From: an uncultured bacterium
Lineage (GTDB): Bacteria; Pseudomonadota; Gammaproteobacteria; Burkholderiales; Burkholderiaceae_E
Assembly (NCBI GenBank): GCA_903864485.1
Contig: CAIPGD010000058.1
Span: forward strand, 1 to 6,941
Length of the DNA stretch: 6,941 bases
Direction of reading: 5' to 3'
In this document: positions 6,374 through 6,941 of the stretch, piece after piece
Position numbering within the stretch: the first letter of the stretch is position 1
How the letters are laid out: the number at the start of each line of letters is the position of its first letter
The notes under the pieces: generated by a model
What the model saw: the letters and a program-made list of their open reading frames with translations, nothing else
What the model was told of the DNA's origin: nothing
Databases searched by the model: none
Position numbers and translations under genes: made by a program

Positions 6374-6941
6374 GTCGACCGCTCGAGTTACCGCGCTGGA
6401 TCGAATGGGGACTGCTGCCCCTCGTGAACCTCGCGCTCGCGCTGGGGGTGTGCTCTGCGGTGCTTGCAGTCGTTGGTCTGCCACCGCACCAGGTGTTCAC
6501 GATGCTCGTCAAGGGGGCGTTCGGCAGTGCGGCCGGTTGGAGCTACACGCTCTTCTACGCAACGACGTTTGTCTTCACGGGCCTGGCCGTCGCGGTTGCC
6601 TTTCATGGGGGCTCGTTCAATGTCGGCGGTGAAGGTCAGGCCATGATCGGCGGTCTGGGTTGCGCGCTCGTTGCCTTGACGGTGGGTGAGCAATTAGCGA
6701 CCGATCTGGCCGCCATCGTCGTGTTGCCAATGATGGTCGTGGCCGCGATGCTTGGCGGGGCAGTGTGGGCCGCGGTGCCGGCCGTGTTGCTGGCATGGCG
6801 AGGTAGTCATCTCGTGATCACAACTATTATGTTCAATTTTATTGCATCGTCTTTGATGGCGGGGCTGCTCGTGGGGCCTCTGAAGGCGCCGGGCAGCATG
6901 ATGGTCGAAACGGTGGCGTTTCCAATCTCGGCGCGGATGCC
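6370..6941 (+). CDS. BMP-type ABC importer permease (BPD_transp_2 family), C-terminus cut by window edge
   Basis: The first 190 residues of an inner-membrane permease of the branched-chain/ribose/nucleoside type (YufP-like); full members have about 350 residues, so roughly half is missing. I chose the GTG at 6370, which forms a GTGA overlap with the ATPase stop and has GAGG (6358-6361) 8 bases upstream. Predicted membrane segments lie at about 14-36, 62-80, 89-106, 113-142 and 150-170. The conserved GSFNVGGEGQ block (81-90, FNxGxEGQ in the family) and RGSHLVITTIMFNFIA (144-159) mark the subfamily; the latter is where the permease usually contacts the ATPase. The tight overlap implies translational coupling with the ATPase. 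This class normally needs two different permeases, so a second permease gene is expected past the right edge. Confident family call, partial only because of the window. Confidence 0.93.
   Translation, partial: MSRPLELPRWIEWGLLPLVNLALALGVCSAVLAVVGLPPHQVFTMLVKGAFGSAAGWSYTLFYATTFVFTGLAVAVAFHGGSFNVGGEGQAMIGGLGCALVALTVGEQLATDLAAIVVLPMMVVAAMLGGAVWAAVPAVLLAWRGSHLVITTIMFNFIASSLMAGLLVGPLKAPGSMMVETVAFPISARM

Overview
This window looks like chromosomal DNA of a GC-rich Gram-negative proteobacterium. A betaproteobacterium of the Burkholderiales type is my best guess, from protein style alone: periplasmic binding proteins with plain Sec signal peptides and no lipobox cysteine, and the wording of the conserved blocks. 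I see no rRNA, tRNA, transposon, CRISPR array or phage gene. Almost all of the window is coding, and every gap between genes is under about 125 bases.

Left half, minus strand, read right to left from about position 3674. First comes a CaiB/BaiF-type (class III) CoA-transferase (3674 to 2427). Eight bases later comes a CitE-like HpcH/HpaI-family C-C lyase (2418 to 1561). After a 64-base gap comes a family-5 (DppA/OppA-like) ABC substrate-binding protein (1496 to the left edge), whose C-terminus is cut off by the window. Because that last gene runs off the window, an open-reading-frame scan that needs a stop codon misses it; the long plus-strand ORF opposite it is only its antisense shadow. The spacing suggests one operon, probably continuing leftward into peptide-type permease and ATPase genes.

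Right half, plus strand, divergent from the above. This is a BMP/PnrA-type importer operon: a periplasmic binding protein (3795 to 4763), a double ATPase with two nucleotide-binding domains (4799 to 6373), and the first permease (GTG at 6370, overlapping the ATPase stop by 4 bases, cut by the right edge). The characterised members of this class import purine nucleosides. A second permease gene would be expected just beyond the right edge.

The two arms share a roughly 120-base intergenic region (3675 to 3794). It holds a plausible pair of overlapping divergent promoters and a short inverted repeat (AATCC-N7-GGATT) that could be an operator or an mRNA hairpin.

Working picture (inference): the transferase puts CoA on a small carboxylic acid, and the lyase splits the hydroxyacyl-CoA, as in itaconate/citramalate or malate-type pathways. 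Two unrelated importers flank this pair. Whether either importer feeds the pathway cannot be read from the sequence. All families here are known. What deserves a second look is the arrangement, the shared control region, and a hexanucleotide repeat between the binding-protein and ATPase genes. I found no clear evidence of an undescribed system.
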